Source of the DNA: Porphyra umbilicalis
Lineage: Eukaryota > Rhodophyta > Bangiophyceae > Bangiales > Bangiaceae
Length of the DNA stretch: 64,000 nucleotides
Direction of reading: 5' to 3'
Assembly (NCBI GenBank): GCA_002049455.2
Contig: KV918800.1
Location: forward strand, 277,291 to 341,290
Shown in pieces: positions 21,121-33,585 of this stretch. Position 1 is the first letter of the stretch, and each line of letters starts with the position of its first letter. Both the position numbers and the translations under genes were made by a program. The notes under the pieces were generated by a model, which was given only the letters and a program-made list of their open reading frames with translations, searched no databases and was not told the origin of the DNA.

Positions 21121-23770
21121 AAGTCTATCCCATTCTATTAGACACCTGGTGTTTTGCAGCCTATCGTTGGCGTGCTTGCTCCAAACGGTTTCAAATCTTT
21201 GTAGTAACCTTCGATGACGGGTTCCGCGTGAGCACACCAAAAATCACGTTGAGAAGCGCAGTTCATCGGCCGCTGTGGTGTGTACACCTCCGGCGGCATC
21301 GATCTGGTCACACCGATACCGTCCGTTCCGGACCATCTCAGATTTGGTCGAATCCGATTCGAGCTTGATCCCAACTTGAGGGGCTACTTTACTCATATTC
21401 AAAGAGACAAGAGATCAACACGCGATGCTCGCGCGACCACATCCAAGGATCTTCGATGCCGGAAGCGCCGCGCATCATAAATTGAAGCGCTGGCGCCAAG
21501 CAAGCAGTCTTGACATGCTAAAATCTGTGACTCCCTCAAAACATTTCTCTGTCAACGCCCAAATCAAAGCATGCCCACGCCGACAAAGTCGCATTCACTC
21601 CACGTCCTCCTCATCCTCGTCCCCCTCATCCTCCCCATCCTCCTCACTGGAGCTACAACCGTTCACACCGTCCGCCTCAGCGTCCTCCAGCTCAATGTCC
21701 ATCTCATCGGCACGGTCCTCCACCTCCGCCCTCATGGCGGCCATGTCCATGTAGTAGTCCTCCATGCTGATGGCGTGGTCCTCGTACTTCGCCCAGATCG
21801 CTGCCGACATCTTATTGAACTCCACGTCGACGAGCTCCGGGAGACGCGTAAGGTTGAAAGTGACGTTTGCTTAGCGTAGAGCAACCTTCACGGTGCCCCA
21901 AACCATCTCAATTGGGTTGAGCTCTGGGTGTGCCACAGGAGAGAAGATGATTGAGACGTCAGACTCCTCCGCCAAGTCTTGCACCAAGTAGCGTGGTGTC
22001 AGGCGATGCTTGGCGGCCTGGGCGCGCATTTGCGCCACGATCTTGGCTTGGCGCCACGTAGGCGACCAGTTGGTCGGTGCCGCGTCGTGCTCCTCGAGCC
22101 AATCAGCCAGTTGGCTCTTCTTCATCGATGAATTAGCCGGTCGGGATTCCTCGGTCAGCTGCATATGGTTGGGAGCTCGGTCGACGACAAGCACCCCACC
22201 GCCAATCTTGGGAAGCACTTGGTCTTGAAGCCACTTGAGCCACACCGCCGAGTTCATTTCGCCGTGGTAGTCGCCCGTCTTCTTCTTGCCCTTGAAGACG
22301 AGACTTGCACCTGGCACGAGGCCTGTCTTGCGTGACCCGACATGCGCGATGATGATCCGTGCTCCCTTTCCAGATGGCACGTTTAGGCGAGCGCGTGACG
22401 ACTTGTCCGTCCAAATCCGCCCCGGTGTCATGTTCTTGTTCGCCCAGGTCTCGTCGGTGTAGAAGATAGTGCCCTCGTCTGCACGATACTCCCGCATCTT
22501 CTTGATAAAGTTCTCGCGTTGCTTGACGATAGACCGCTTCTCGCGAGCCACATCATAGTGGTTGGGGCCCCGTGTAAACTTGAACCCCAGGTCCGTCATT
22601 GCTCTGTGAAGCGTTGATCGAGACCACTTGTAGTCGGAGAGGTCGTCGCCCTTACCTGCCCCTTCCTCCAATAGTGCGAGGGTGCTGTCTAATGTGGGAA
22701 CAGTCTTATCTGCGTACTGGGTGTACACGGTCTCGCGCACGCGCGAAAGCTCAGAGGCAGGAACGCGACGCTTGCTCACACGACGCTCCCGCTTCCCCGA
22801 CAAGGGTCGAGTATCGGCATACTCCCCGTGCGCGATACGGATAACCGTGCTGCGGCTCACCCCAGTCGCCGCCGCCGTGCGGTCGACGGGCTGCTCCAGC
22901 ATCTCTGCGGCATGGTTATCACGTTCTGAGGTGAAAAAGGCACGCAGCCTGCCAACAAGAAGCACAACCTCCCATGTGATGCGGCGCACCGCGCGCACGC
23001 GCGTGCGCGGCTTCCGCGCGACCGCACGCGTGGTCGGCATTGCGACTCACTGCGCAAGGCAACACCCAGAGCACTCAGGCGCGAGCAGATGGGGGGTCGG
23101 GGGCGCAGGGGGGCGTGGAGGGGAAGGGCGTTGGGAGAAGGTGCTGGGCGGAGGGGCGCGCGGGGAACCAGAAGGGCACGACACCGTCGGGGGCGGCCGT
23201 GGCGCGAGGCGCAGCGCACGGGCTCAGTCGGCCACCGCAGCCCGCAGTGTGCAAGGCTGGGGCAAAAAAAGCGCGCGCGCGCGAAGCGCCTGATTGCCCA
23301 GGCTCGCCGACCTCGGATCAAAAACGCGCACTCGGCGGATCAAGAAATCTTCAAAGTAGCCCCACAGTTCGGATGGATGATTTTCAATCGTTGCAAGATT
23401 TTTGCGCTTCTTTGCTACGACCGTGTTGGCAGGCCTCTGCAGACCTTCATGTCAGCTGGAATACCGCGACCACTGGCCAGTATGACTCGACAGGATATGG
23501 GGACATCGGCTGGAGGCCAAATTCCTGGTTGGTGTCTATTCTTGTCGGGTAGGGACGGCAAAAAGCCCCCAGAGACAGTTTTGCGCTGTGTTCAGGCACG
23601 ACGATGAGACGCTTCTCGAATGCCTATGCGTCTCATCTTCTGGAACAAGGATGTCGAGTGGGTTTCTATTGCGCACGAGAAATCCGCTTGTAAAAAGCTG
23701 TTGATGCGGCCGAGCTATAGCGAGACATAAAAGTCCTGTTCTCAGGGGTCTAATAGAATAGGATAGACTT
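21121..23770 (-). mobile_element. Tc1/mariner-superfamily element, complete ends
   Basis: The element is 2,650 bp. The left end AAGTCTATCCCATTCTATTA (continuing GACACCTG) matches the inverted right end AAGTCTATCCTATTCTATTA (continuing GACCCCTG): 28 bp with two mismatches. TA flanks both sides (21119-21120 and 23771-23772). It encodes one transposase on the minus strand. About 700 bp of non-coding sequence lies between the transposase start and the right end. Terminal repeats and target duplication are intact; the transposase carries one internal stop. Confidence 0.9.
21595..23040 (-). pseudogene. DDE_3 (IS630/Tc1/mariner-like) transposase with one in-frame stop
   Basis: Transposase of the enclosing element. 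Basic N-terminus (ARKPRTRVRAVRRI), a helix-turn-helix around TAAATGVSRSTVIRIAHG, then the catalytic core: first D in FYTDETWANKN, second D in VLVVDRAPNHMQ, and E in HPELNPIEMVWG. Ninety residues lie between the second D and the E, far more than the 34-41 of ordinary Tc1/mariner proteins. GDYHGEMNSAVWLKWLQDQV is typical of a DDE_3 family widespread in eukaryotes. A TAA at 21871-21873 follows WGTVKVALR; the same frame continues ANVTFNLTRLPELVDVEFNK and ends in an acidic tail. Relatives extend past this point, so the stop is an interruption rather than the natural end. The ATG at 23040 opens the basic N-terminus. Confidence 0.85.
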
Positions 23771-24868
23771 TAGTAGCCCTCTGGTGCAAACACTCGACGC
23801 GAGGCAGCCGTGAAAACACATTAATAATGTGTGACATCAGCCACTGTTGCGCTCGTTTCTTAAAACTCACATGATCGTCACACTGGCCGCACCAGCTCGT
23901 CTAACAGCCAGCATCCCTACTCACCGGCACGCGCTATCACCACTCATCAAGTTTGCACCAGAAGCTCTCTCCTTTGCAAAATGCTTGCGTCGCATTCCGG
24001 TACGAACGGTAATGCAGGTGTACGCCGTCGTCGGAACAACTTGTATCGGATAGAAGTGTGCCCACCACTTGCGTACGATACCGACGAAAGCTGGTGCGGT
24101 AGGCAGAGGAGCGACGGGGTGCACGGGTTAGAGGAAGTATAGATAGTACCGCTTTGACACAAGAGCAAACCCAGGCTCACAAGGCCGCGTCCATAGCCAC
24201 GGCCGAGAAGTAGAGGTATCATACGTGATTCCTGCGCGGCAGCACGGGGTTCCGGTGTGTGCTGGAAATCTGTAGCGCTCTGTGTCAGGTAGTCTGTTAC
24301 CTTGGGAGTTTCTGTTGAGCTCCTGCGAGGCTTTGCCTGCAACGACAGTGGATGTGTCTGAGTGTTTCCAAGGCGCAGCGTCCATGACAATCATTGAATG
24401 CCAACACGAACATGTTTCATCTGGGCCCTCGTACCATGCACCCACATGGTTTCAAATTTGATTGAGGCGGTGATGAAAAGAAGGGGGGCCACTGCGCATC
24501 CGGCCAAATACTTTAAAAATGTCTGTCAAAGGGTCTTGTCGGCCAATTGGGGCAAAGGAGCAAAAAAAAAAAGTCTTCCAATGTTTGCGTGCGCACGTGG
24601 GCAGGCGGAAGCTTTTTTGCGCCAACCTGGAGGAGGGGAAGAGAACGTCTACATGATGGCCGCAATGTCCTACTACTTTTTCCAGCGCAACGGAGACCTC
24701 ATCGCTTTGCCAGTGTATGCTCCGCAGCATGGGGACAAAGTTTTTCCAGTGTTGTCCTCGTGTTGTAGTTCACTTTTATTAGGCGCACTGGTAGATTTCC
24801 ACTAAGGCCAAGTATTTAAATTAGTAGTACAGGAGGGGGCCACAACAGATTGATGTTGTATGTACCTA
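23771..24868. other. No gene recognised
   Basis: AT-richer sequence downstream of the mariner-like element. Open frames are short and without domains. Confidence 0.5.
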
Positions 24869-25142
24869 TGGCGCGTGTCCCAAAAATGAGACATGCATGT
24901 TTTCTGAAGGACTGACACATCACTGCACGGGGGCAGGCGGCGTGGGGTACGAGAAAATTCTCGACTGGCCTCCATGGAAAGAGCCTCCCCCGACGCGTGC
25001 TTGGCTGACAACTCCTTAACACCCGCCTGTGGGCCCTGTTCTGTGGACCTCTCAGCTAGCCCCGATCTTGGAGCCAGTCTTTTTCAGGTTCTTGGGGTTA
25101 AAGGTTTGCAACGCCAAAGCTCATGTGCAAACTGGAGCTTCT
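24869..25142 (+). repeat. Truncated copy of the 39891-40518 MITE
   Basis: About 274 bp closely matching the left part of the element at 39891, starting TGGCGCGTGTCCCAAAAATG after a TA and including the block CCGATCTTGGAGCCAGTC. Similarity stops abruptly after GGAGCTTC, and no right end is seen, so this is a 3'-truncated relic. Confidence 0.85.
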
Positions 25143-25368
25143 CTCGTTGATATTTCGTCGTTGATATTTTGTCCGAATCTCCCGCCTGATCTCATTTACC
25201 TTACAAGTAGGTCCCCCAGGGCAGGGACCAGGTAGCAAAGCTTCCCCTTTTCGTGAGAACACAGACACACAGTTCGTAAAACTTCAGCAATCACCAGTTC
25301 GCACTTTGTTTCCACCTACTGTAAACGGTGCTCGTCCCAGTCGAAGTCGAAGAAAATTTTCCTTTTTG

Positions 25369-25434
25369 TGAGGAGCATACGGCTTCATTTTTTCTTCATT
25401 TAATGAAGAAAAAAATGATGCCATGTGCTCCTCA
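25369..25434. repeat. 66-bp hairpin-forming palindrome
   Basis: TGAGGAGCA at 25369 pairs with TGCTCCTCA at 25426-25434. Inside, CATTTTTTCTTCATT pairs with AATGAAGAAAAAAATG around a very small loop, leaving a few mismatches. Surroundings are AT-rich. It may be a transcript hairpin or the centre of a foldback element; no gene is adjacent. Confidence 0.75.
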
Positions 25435-28400
25435 CTTCCGTAGCATCCAGCGATTGGCGAGATTCTGCACTATTCAGGATGATGCCGACGTCTCCGTCCC
25501 TAAAGAGAATGTGCATTGTCCATATGTTGCCGCGCCGTGGCCTTCCTCCACGGACTCAATGGATGGCAACATTTTCTCGGCCTGTCGTGCTCTGCTGTTT
25601 CGTACCGGTCATACGGAAAACACTCACCGCCTGTGAGGCATAGCACTGGTCCCGGCCGAGGTGGGAGTGAGCTGAACAGTGGACGCACCACGGCCGGAGC
25701 GACACCCCCCACAAGCTGGAATGCAGGGACGTTTGTAATTGGCCAAGAGAAGCAACAGCAATGCATGTCGGGTACCATCTTTACAGAATGTGTCCGTACG
25801 GCCCGCAAACGCACAATCGGCGCACTCGTTTTTCTGAGATTATTTGAGAATCCTGAAGAAAATCTCGATAACTCACTGCTCTGGGCTACTTTACCACATG
25901 AGACGACTGAGAAAGGAAGAATATCTCAAGAAAACGGAGAATCTCGATTCTGCACAAACCTGGCGGTTGGAGAGCCAATGGCGCGTCGAAGATACGCACT
26001 CAGCAGCTGTTTGATGCTGTTCTAGACCAATGGTTGGCCTGTTTTACAAAGCAGTCCCGGTCTTGGCCGATGAGGACAAAATTGGGGGATCAGCAATACT
26101 TTGAGGGAGAATGTCTTTTCGATGCTGTCATAGAATTCCGAGCTTCGTCACTGTAATGGCGGCTAGTCGTCCTGTCCCTTTGCTCTTGTGACCACCATGG
26201 CGTTGGGTCCCTTTTTTCGTACCCAGTTGTCGCTGTGTCTTTTTCCCTTCTCCAGTTGTCGCGTCCCCATTGTCGGTCCCCATTTGATATTTTCATCTTT
26301 GTCGTATGGTTGTCAGTATAAAGCAATGGTCAGCAAAGCAAACAAGCACAGCACCCGGCGCGCCGCCACACGCAGGGAGAGGTCGACAGCGGAGGCCGCC
26401 AGATGCCTCAAGAAATGAACAAGAGATGAGTAAACACTCCGGCAGGGGCCGGGGGGGGAACGGGGAAGGACGTGAAACGCATGGAGGAAAAAAACGAACG
26501 TGAGTACAGCGCGACTTGCAAGGCGTGCGGATGGGGGGAGGGAGGGGGGCAAAGAATGGGGCAGATGCGGCGCGCGGGCGCAAAGAAAGGGGGAGAGGGG
26601 GGGGCAAAAAAAGGGGCGGATGCGGAGCGCGGGCCCGAAGAAGGAGCGGATGCGGCGCGCGCGTCGAAGAGAGAGCATGGCGGTGCGGTGACGACGATGG
26701 AGTGGTGGTGTGAAAGGCCCGACGGAGGGGCCAGATGACAAGGTGGCGCAACGACGGAAGAGAGCGGAGAGGCAGTGCTGACACTGCCGCAAAGAGGCGC
26801 GCTGCTGACCATTTCTGGGCCTTGGTGTTGAGTGTATACTGTACAGTGGGGGTTCCCCGAAGGCATCTGTAAACGCTTTTCGCGGAATCTGTAATCGCTT
26901 GCATGTGTAATCCATCTGGACCAGAGCGATCATGAGCCATGGAATGCTGAAACGTGGATATTCTTGATTGGGCGTGCAGATGGGACCATCCAATCAAATG
27001 GCGTAGAGGGTGGCCATCAAATTGACAAGGGCCATCCATTCTATGCAACGTGGCTGCCTGAGCGTTGAGAACACGAATGGATCCCTACTAGAAGCTTCGC
27101 TAAGAGCACACCCAGCAATGTCGCCAGTTCACACACGTAGCAGATATTCGTGCCACGTTGTCCACGTGGCGTATATACGCACAACCTAGCAATGTCGGCG
27201 TTCGTTCCGGCTTCACAAACGGTGCGGGACCCACGGAACGTGTTAAAAACCGAAATGTAATTACAACGGGATAACTCAGGCGTGGTTCGCACACTCGGTC
27301 GCATCGTGCGAACCGTCCCCAAAAAACGGCCTATATTCTCCCGGGTTCGTACGATGCGAACGCCCGTGCGAGCCCAAAATCGGCCAATTCGGTGACGCGT
27401 GGCACCATACTTCTTTTCAAACCTCTTTCGAACGTCGGCAAAAGTTTTGCTGTCTGCCGACGGACGACGGCGAGCTCTACGTAGACGAGTCATGCTGCCT
27501 CGTCCAGGTGACGCAGACACACCTTTTCAGCCCATCCGGACGGCCGCGCCCGTACGTTTTTGCGGCTGGGGTGGCGTCGCGACCAAACTCGGCAACCCCT
27601 CCAGTCCACAAATTGTCTCTCGTGTGGACTGCATCAAAGAGAGAGGTTGCTGGCGGGATCTCCCACCTCCGGAGGTGCTGGCGTGGCACAATGTGTCTGC
27701 GCGCTGCACCAAGAGGCAGCACCGCTGTCCTGTGCACCACGCCATGGGCCGTCATCGACCCCGGGTTTCTGTCTGCCGCCGTTCATGCCCCGATGACGGG
27801 GCGGGGAGGGGTGCGGTGGCCGGAACAGCGGTGGCGGTGACGACGCGAGCGGGGCGGTGACGACGCGGGCGGGGCGGCGGCGACGCGGGCGGGGGCGGCG
27901 AAGACGCGGAGGGGGCGGCGCGGCGTCGGCTGCCGCTGCCGCCGAAGCCGTCACCACCGTCCACGCCATTACGGCCGTCGCGATGGCACGCCGGCACCCC
28001 AGCGGCGGCGGCGGCGGCGGCAGCCGCGGCGGCGGGGCTTTGGCACGCAGCCTCTTTCCGGGCGGCCTTCGCCTGATATGCCGTCACTTGGGCGGGTGCG
28101 ATCACCGCCTGCACGTCACCGCGCTGCTACGGCGGGCGCAGCGGGCGCGCAGGTACTGGTCGGCGAGGCGGCGGGGCGGGGGCTCGGCAGCTGGGCGGCG
28201 GTGTGTGCGGCGGCATTAGACGGCTGGGGAAAGGGGGGGTGGAAAGGGTCAGACGCCTTGTTGCGGCTGCACCAGCGGTGAAAGATCCGCATGTGGCGGG
28301 GTACGCGTTGCAGAGGGATGGCGCGGGCGCATTAAAGATGGCAGGCGGGGCCCACGCAGGGGGCGGGAGAGGCGTGACGCGGGATGGACGGGGGAGGAAG

Positions 28401-30369
28401 GAGGGAACGGGGGGGAGAGGACGAGGCTCTTTGCTGCACTTAGTGCTTTCTGTAGTGTAAAACTTCGAAGACAATGGCACGTGTGGTCACGACTGTTGCC
28501 ACCTCGGACAAGACAGTGGTCGCCAAGGAGGATGAGACGAATACGGCAGAGCAGTACACTGGCCGACACGTAAAACACGCACTGCTGGTGGCAGCTACAG
28601 ACTCTGGACGAACATGAAGCGCGTGAAACAGCGCAGCTGACTCTGGCAGTCTTTCTTTGCAGAGCATGCAGAGCCCGACGTAGGACTCGAAGGAGAAGCT
28701 GCCACGACGAAGTAAAGCTGAGGACTTCGGCTGTGACGGCATCGTCCCTCCGCCTGGCGCACGAAAACAGCCCAGCGCCGCTCCGAAAAAATGTCCATCG
28801 CCATAGCTTTTTCACGGAGGCCCGCTCGATGCTGCTGGGGCTTGCTGAAGGACGCCGACCAACGATTCAGCACCACACAAGCAAATGGCACGTGCTTGCT
28901 CGTTGCGCGCCCTGATGGCGAGTGCCCCCTTTTTGGTGGCAGCTCAGTCACCAACACGGTCGAGCTGGCGGGAACGGGCTGAGTGCCCTCGGGAAGCACT
29001 CAGATCGGCATTGGCCTGCTTCGTGTCACGACATTTGCAGCTAGAACGGGCGCCTCATCAGCGAAACGAACTACATTGCCATATACGTGTCAGCACCAAT
29101 TCACTTTCGGCGCATTTTGGGGGACAAACGAAGGCATGTTTCAGGACTTGCAACGTGTGGCCTGCCGTGATCTGCTCTCTGTCGTTGCCAAAGTGCCTCG
29201 GACACCGGCGAGTCCGGAGCGACAGCAGTGATGTTAAGTTCGCAAATCGTTTGTGAACGGCTACACCCACCAATGTCGTTCTCCTCCTGAGCTCGATGAA
29301 TATGATGTAGCCCCCGTCTTGACCTAAGTCCTTCTCGCCTCGGTTGCCTGGCTTCCAACAGGCTTCACATAGCTTCTCCCACCAATCACGAACCCACACG
29401 TTGCAGGTAAAATGGGGTTCGTATGCGTAAAAAATCGACATTGCTGGTTGTGCTCTAATAAACCGCCGCCGCCGCCGGACCACCTCCGTTCGCGGGGGGC
29501 AAGCTGAGGTTCGCAGATGTTTAGTCAAGTTCGTCAGGCGCGGGAGTCTGGGCAGAGGGCAAGGGAGGGCAGTAGCCATGTAGCACCCCTTTACATCCCC
29601 GCAACCCGCGCAATCCGATTTCGACAAGCCCGCTCCGGCCCCAAACGTTGATATTTGAGCATCACCACGACACCTTCTGACCATGAAAGATCTTTGTGCG
29701 GGCCGTTCGGGCCCGACCAATATTCGAATTTGGGATTATCTCCCACTCCGCTCGGAAAGAATCGGACCCGCGGCGTGAACCGCTCAACCACTGGCGCTGG
29801 TACCGGCGGCCTTGTCAGGTCAGCCGAGTTGGGGCCACTGGTGGCGGGCGCCCAAATGGCGTGTCGGCCCAGTCTGCATCAATGGGATCGTGTGAGCGTG
29901 AGTGGGGTGGCGCCTTGCGTGGGTCGCCCAATTGCCCGCGCGCCCGAGGCCCCTCTCACACCTTGCACCCCTACGCAACCCCGATGTGCCCCGGACCCGC
30001 GCGACCATTGCCCGCCTTTTTTCATCCCGCCACGCCGAGCCACCGCGCCACGGCTCCGCCCAGCTCGTTGCGGTCTGCCGAGGGTCTTGACTCCCCGCTG
30101 CCAGGTATGTTGTGTGGGCTTGCCTGCTCGCTTCCGCCATGCTTTGCGACGCCTCCTCTTGGCTGTCGGCCTTGCGACGCGTAGGGGGCGCGCGAGAGGC
30201 ACCAGTGGTCGGAGTCCGACTCTCTGCACGCTGCCCGGCCACCACACGACCGCGACCACCCTACTGGACGTGAGCGGTCGCCCGCGCCTGTGCCTCTCCT
30301 ACTTGACACTACCACTGATGCGCTAACCTACCTCAAACCGACACCCTTGCTCCTCTTTGTTCTTCCGTC
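25435..30369. other. 4.9 kb without a recognised gene
   Basis: Mostly AT-richer sequence with short open frames. Purine-rich low complexity occurs at 26500-26720, an inverted pair GCATCGTGCGAAC / GTTCGTACGATGC near 27313-27352, and a GC-rich block at 27830-28230 with an Ala-run open frame on the minus strand (27752-28114) that has no domain. The frames at 29058-29720 (-) and 29655-30326 (+) overlap each other and neither is recognisable. The last 60 bases before 30370 serve as leader of the helicase gene. Confidence 0.4.
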
Positions 30370-32508
30370 ATGGATGCCCGCTCTGTGTTTTTAGCCACAC
30401 GCAACTCCTTCATTCCCTCGGCTTGCCGCACGTTTGCGCTGACGGGGGACGTGAGGGCAACCGCAGACGACGTGCGCTCCCACCTCTTGCGGCAATGGGA
30501 GCTACTAGTGTGCGTGTTCGATGACATGGACACGGCGGAACTTTGGGCGACGGCCACGGTCGTCGGCGGTCGTGTCGGCCCCAGCCCTACCTCCTCCCGT
30601 TTGGCCTCCCCGGCCAGCTTTCATTCACCACTGCCATGCCCTATCATCGACGGCACGCTTCTGTGGGTTTGCACGGCTGGCGTCGAGTCGGTGGTGGATT
30701 TGGCCGACCCCCGCAGCGCCGCGTCCTTTTTTATGACTCTTGGCGGACCAGCAAGCGGCAAGGACGTGCGCGTGCGCGGTCTTCCCCTGCCACGGTGCCC
30801 TTCAACTCCCGGGAGGGTCCCCGTGCACTACACGTCCGGCACCAAGCGGCGGCGGCTGGCAACCTCGGCGGCGCCGCTCGGCGCGCCCTCCTCCATGACC
30901 GCAAACGGCGGTGACGGTGTGGCCCGGATGGGGCTCCCAGATGAAAAGTCATCTGCGGCTTTGCCTAGTGGCATTGTCCACCCGCACGTCTCTGACTACC
31001 GCGATGCTGTTGGGGGTGCTCGCGGGAAACCCCGAAGGCGCGTGGCGTGGGTTTACGCCGGAGGAGGTCGTGGCCATGGCGGGGTGGGCTCCAACATGGA
31101 CGAACGTGCTGCGCGCCTACCTGTCGCGACAATGTCCGACGCAGTGGTTCCGCCCTCTTGTGCGGCAAAACCCATCTTGTCAACCAGGTAGTTGCGGCGC
31201 TGCGGGACGCCGGCCTTGCTGTTACCGCTTGTGGGAGCTCTGGCGTCGCTGCGGCGCTCGTTGGTGGCACTACCGTGCACAGCTGGGCAGGCTTCTGCAA
31301 CGGCGATGCGGACGTCTGGTCGCCCCTCGACACTGTCGTCAAGGACGTCATCCCGTACGGTGCCAAGGTGCGCATGTGCAGCGCAATGGTGCTAGGGATC
31401 GACGAGGTGGGTACCTTGTCGGCGGCTTTCTTGAAGCGGCTCGACCTCGTGCTGCGCGCCGTGCGCCGGCGGCCAGCACCTTTTGGGGGTCTGACCCTCC
31501 TCGTCGCGGGCGACTTCTTGCAGCTGGCGCCTCCATTTGGAAGCTACGCCTTTTTGAGTGACGTCTGGGGACTTGTCTTTGGCAACCGCGCGGTCATCCT
31601 CAAGATCAACTGGCGCACCTTTTGGGGGTCTGACCCTCCTCGTCGCGGGCGACTTCTTGCAGCTGGCGCCTCCATTTGGAAGCTACGCCTTTTTGAGTGA
31701 CGTCTGGGGACTTGTCTTTGGCAACCGCGCGGTCATCCTCAAGACCAACTGGCGGCAGATGCGCGACCTCCAGATGTTGGGGCTGCTGCTTCGGCTGCGG
31801 ACTGGACAGCACACGGACGCGGACATGGCGTTGCTCGCCACGCGCCGCACGGCGGTGCCCCCCCCGGACGTCATGTGCCTCTTCTGTCACACGCTTGACG
31901 CCACCTACAAGAACGAAGAGGAGCTGCGGCGGCTACCAGGGCCCTCGGTTGTATTTGAGGCAGTGGACAAGGTCGAGGACGCGCCGTACCTGACGCTGGC
32001 GCGCGCCTCAGAGCTACTCGACGGGGCACTGAAGTACCCTCGCGTTGTCTCCCTCCGGGTAGGCGCCGTGGTGGCCGTTCCTACTTCCTGCCTCACGTCT
32101 CAAGGCGTACCCTGCGGCACGCGCGGTGTAGTTATCTGCTTTCGGACGGTCGGGCGCCGGCGCTACCCACGAGTTCGGTTTTCGTTGGCCGCACGGACCA
32201 GCAAGGTTATCGACGTGACGCCAACATTGGGCCATGCCGTCGCCCTGGACGGAGTCAAGCGGGCGGCGACGAGGATGCAGGTGCCGCTCGTGCTTGCTTG
32301 GGTGTCGACTATCCACTCGGCGCAGGGGTGGACGCTGGACGAGGCTGCTGTTGACCTCACCAAGGCGTTTGCTGCTGGACAGGCGTTGTCTGGTCTGTCT
32401 CGAACATCCACTTCAAGCGGCTTGTTTCTCATCGGCTTCGACGAAGATAGGATCATTGTCGACGATGCTGCACTTGCTTTCCATGAGTCCCTTGTCGATT
32501 TTTCCTGA
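30370..32508 (+). pseudogene. PIF1-type DNA helicase, frame-broken
   Basis: PIF1 helicases are 5'-3' DNA helicases of nucleus and organelles, also carried by some mobile elements. The ATG at 30370 opens an N-terminal region of about 180 residues with no known domain. The helicase core begins near 31140: a degenerate Walker A (GSALLCGKTHL, one residue longer than the usual spacing), DE box (MVLGIDEVG), motif III (LLVAGDFLQLAPP), LKTNWRQ, then motifs V/VI (PLVLAWVSTIHSAQGWTLDE and GQALSGLSRTSTSSGL). The last two follow cellular PIF1 closely rather than Helitron helicases, but the usual HKSQG reads HSAQG. At least three frame changes occur: around 30990-31030, just before Walker A, and at a 139-bp tandem duplication (31476-31753). 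Removing one copy of the duplication rejoins motif III to the C-terminal motifs. Most likely a recently dead gene, although an assembly error at the duplication is possible. Confidence 0.75.
31476..31753. repeat. 139-bp tandem duplication inside the helicase gene
   Basis: Copies 31476-31614 and 31615-31753 start GCACCTTTTGGGGGTCTGAC and differ at a single base (AAGATC versus AAGACC near their ends). Because 139 is not a multiple of three, the second copy shifts the helicase frame by one. The near identity indicates a recent event or an assembly artefact. Confidence 0.95.
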
Positions 32509-33585
32509 TGAATGCATTGGTAGGGGTGCTCAGGTACCCTGTTGTCTTGTGCTGCACCCTCTCTTCCCGAGTGCCGTGAAAAAGGGAGACTGTGTCCGAC
32601 CACGGCCAGCTGCCGCAGACAACTTGGATACTCCTCGTCGAGTGCCTGGGGAATGGAACGGACGATGAGATCTGGCAATGGAACTGGTTGCTCGTCTACC
32701 ATTGCCTTTTAATGACATGCAGTACAAAATCAGCATCATCGACTTTCAAACATCCGGCATTGACGAAAATCACTTTGCGAGATGCCACCCATCCAAGATT
32801 CTTGATTTCAGATATTTCGTCATCGCTGGAGGATCGACCGAGATCGCAGCCCGCACCGCGCTTTCCCATTCACTGGGCGATCGCGCGCTCAGGACGGCCC
32901 CTGCAGCACCCAGACCCACTGCTGTGCGCCGTCTGCGACCCGATCGCACGACGTGCCGGCGGCACTCGTTTGGCGCCCGCCTAGAACCCAAGGCTGCCGA
33001 GTCCCGGTGCCTTCCCCTCTGTGCCTCCCTCCCCGCAACATTCACTCTAGCCACGCCGTGCACCTCTCCACTGTTTGCCACTCTGCGCCCTTCCCCATTG
33101 TCCGTCCATTTCTACCCCCTCCCGTACCCCGTCCACAGACACTGGCGCCCACTGCCTTGAGCGCCCGGGTGCGTGGGTCCCCTGACGGCTGCAGCCGTGC
33201 CACCGCCGCCGCCGTGACCCCTACCGAGCACGTCCATTTAGCGTCGGAGGTGGGCGTCGCAGACGCCGCCTTCGGACGTAGCCGACGCTGTCTGTGGTTG
33301 TGGCTCCGTAGGTACCGCCCCCGCCTCCCTCATCTCCCGCGTGCCTGCTTCTCGCGACGGTGTGCGCCTGTTGCGGCCACAGTCCCAGCCACCAGCACCT
33401 TTGCCGTCGTGCTTTGCCTGCTTGGCTTTGTCGCCAGGCACACGTTGGTTGTCAACACCGCGCTCACGGGGCAGGAGTTCGCGGCGGCTGTTCGGCGTGC
33501 TTTTGAGTTTGCAGTGGAGCGGCTGCCGGGATTGACGTGCCCCCCCCCGCTCATCCTTGCAAGTCGCTGACGTTTTAAGGCCACA
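32509..33585. other. Between helicase and Ala-rich gene; no certain gene
   Basis: Mixed-composition sequence. One + frame ending at 33570 includes a helix-like stretch (TALTGQEFAAAVRRAFEFAV) that could be coding, but it has no start context and no domain. Confidence 0.4.

Noticed and set aside
3139-21873. Programmed stop-codon readthrough in the two transposases
   Set aside because: The two stops differ (TGA, TAA) and no shared context or downstream structure is visible; independent nonsense mutations are simpler.
31140-32508. Helitron Rep-helicase origin for the helicase
   Set aside because: Motifs V and VI follow cellular PIF1 and no HUH Rep domain is present nearby, so it is not taken as the driver of the Helitron2-like copies.
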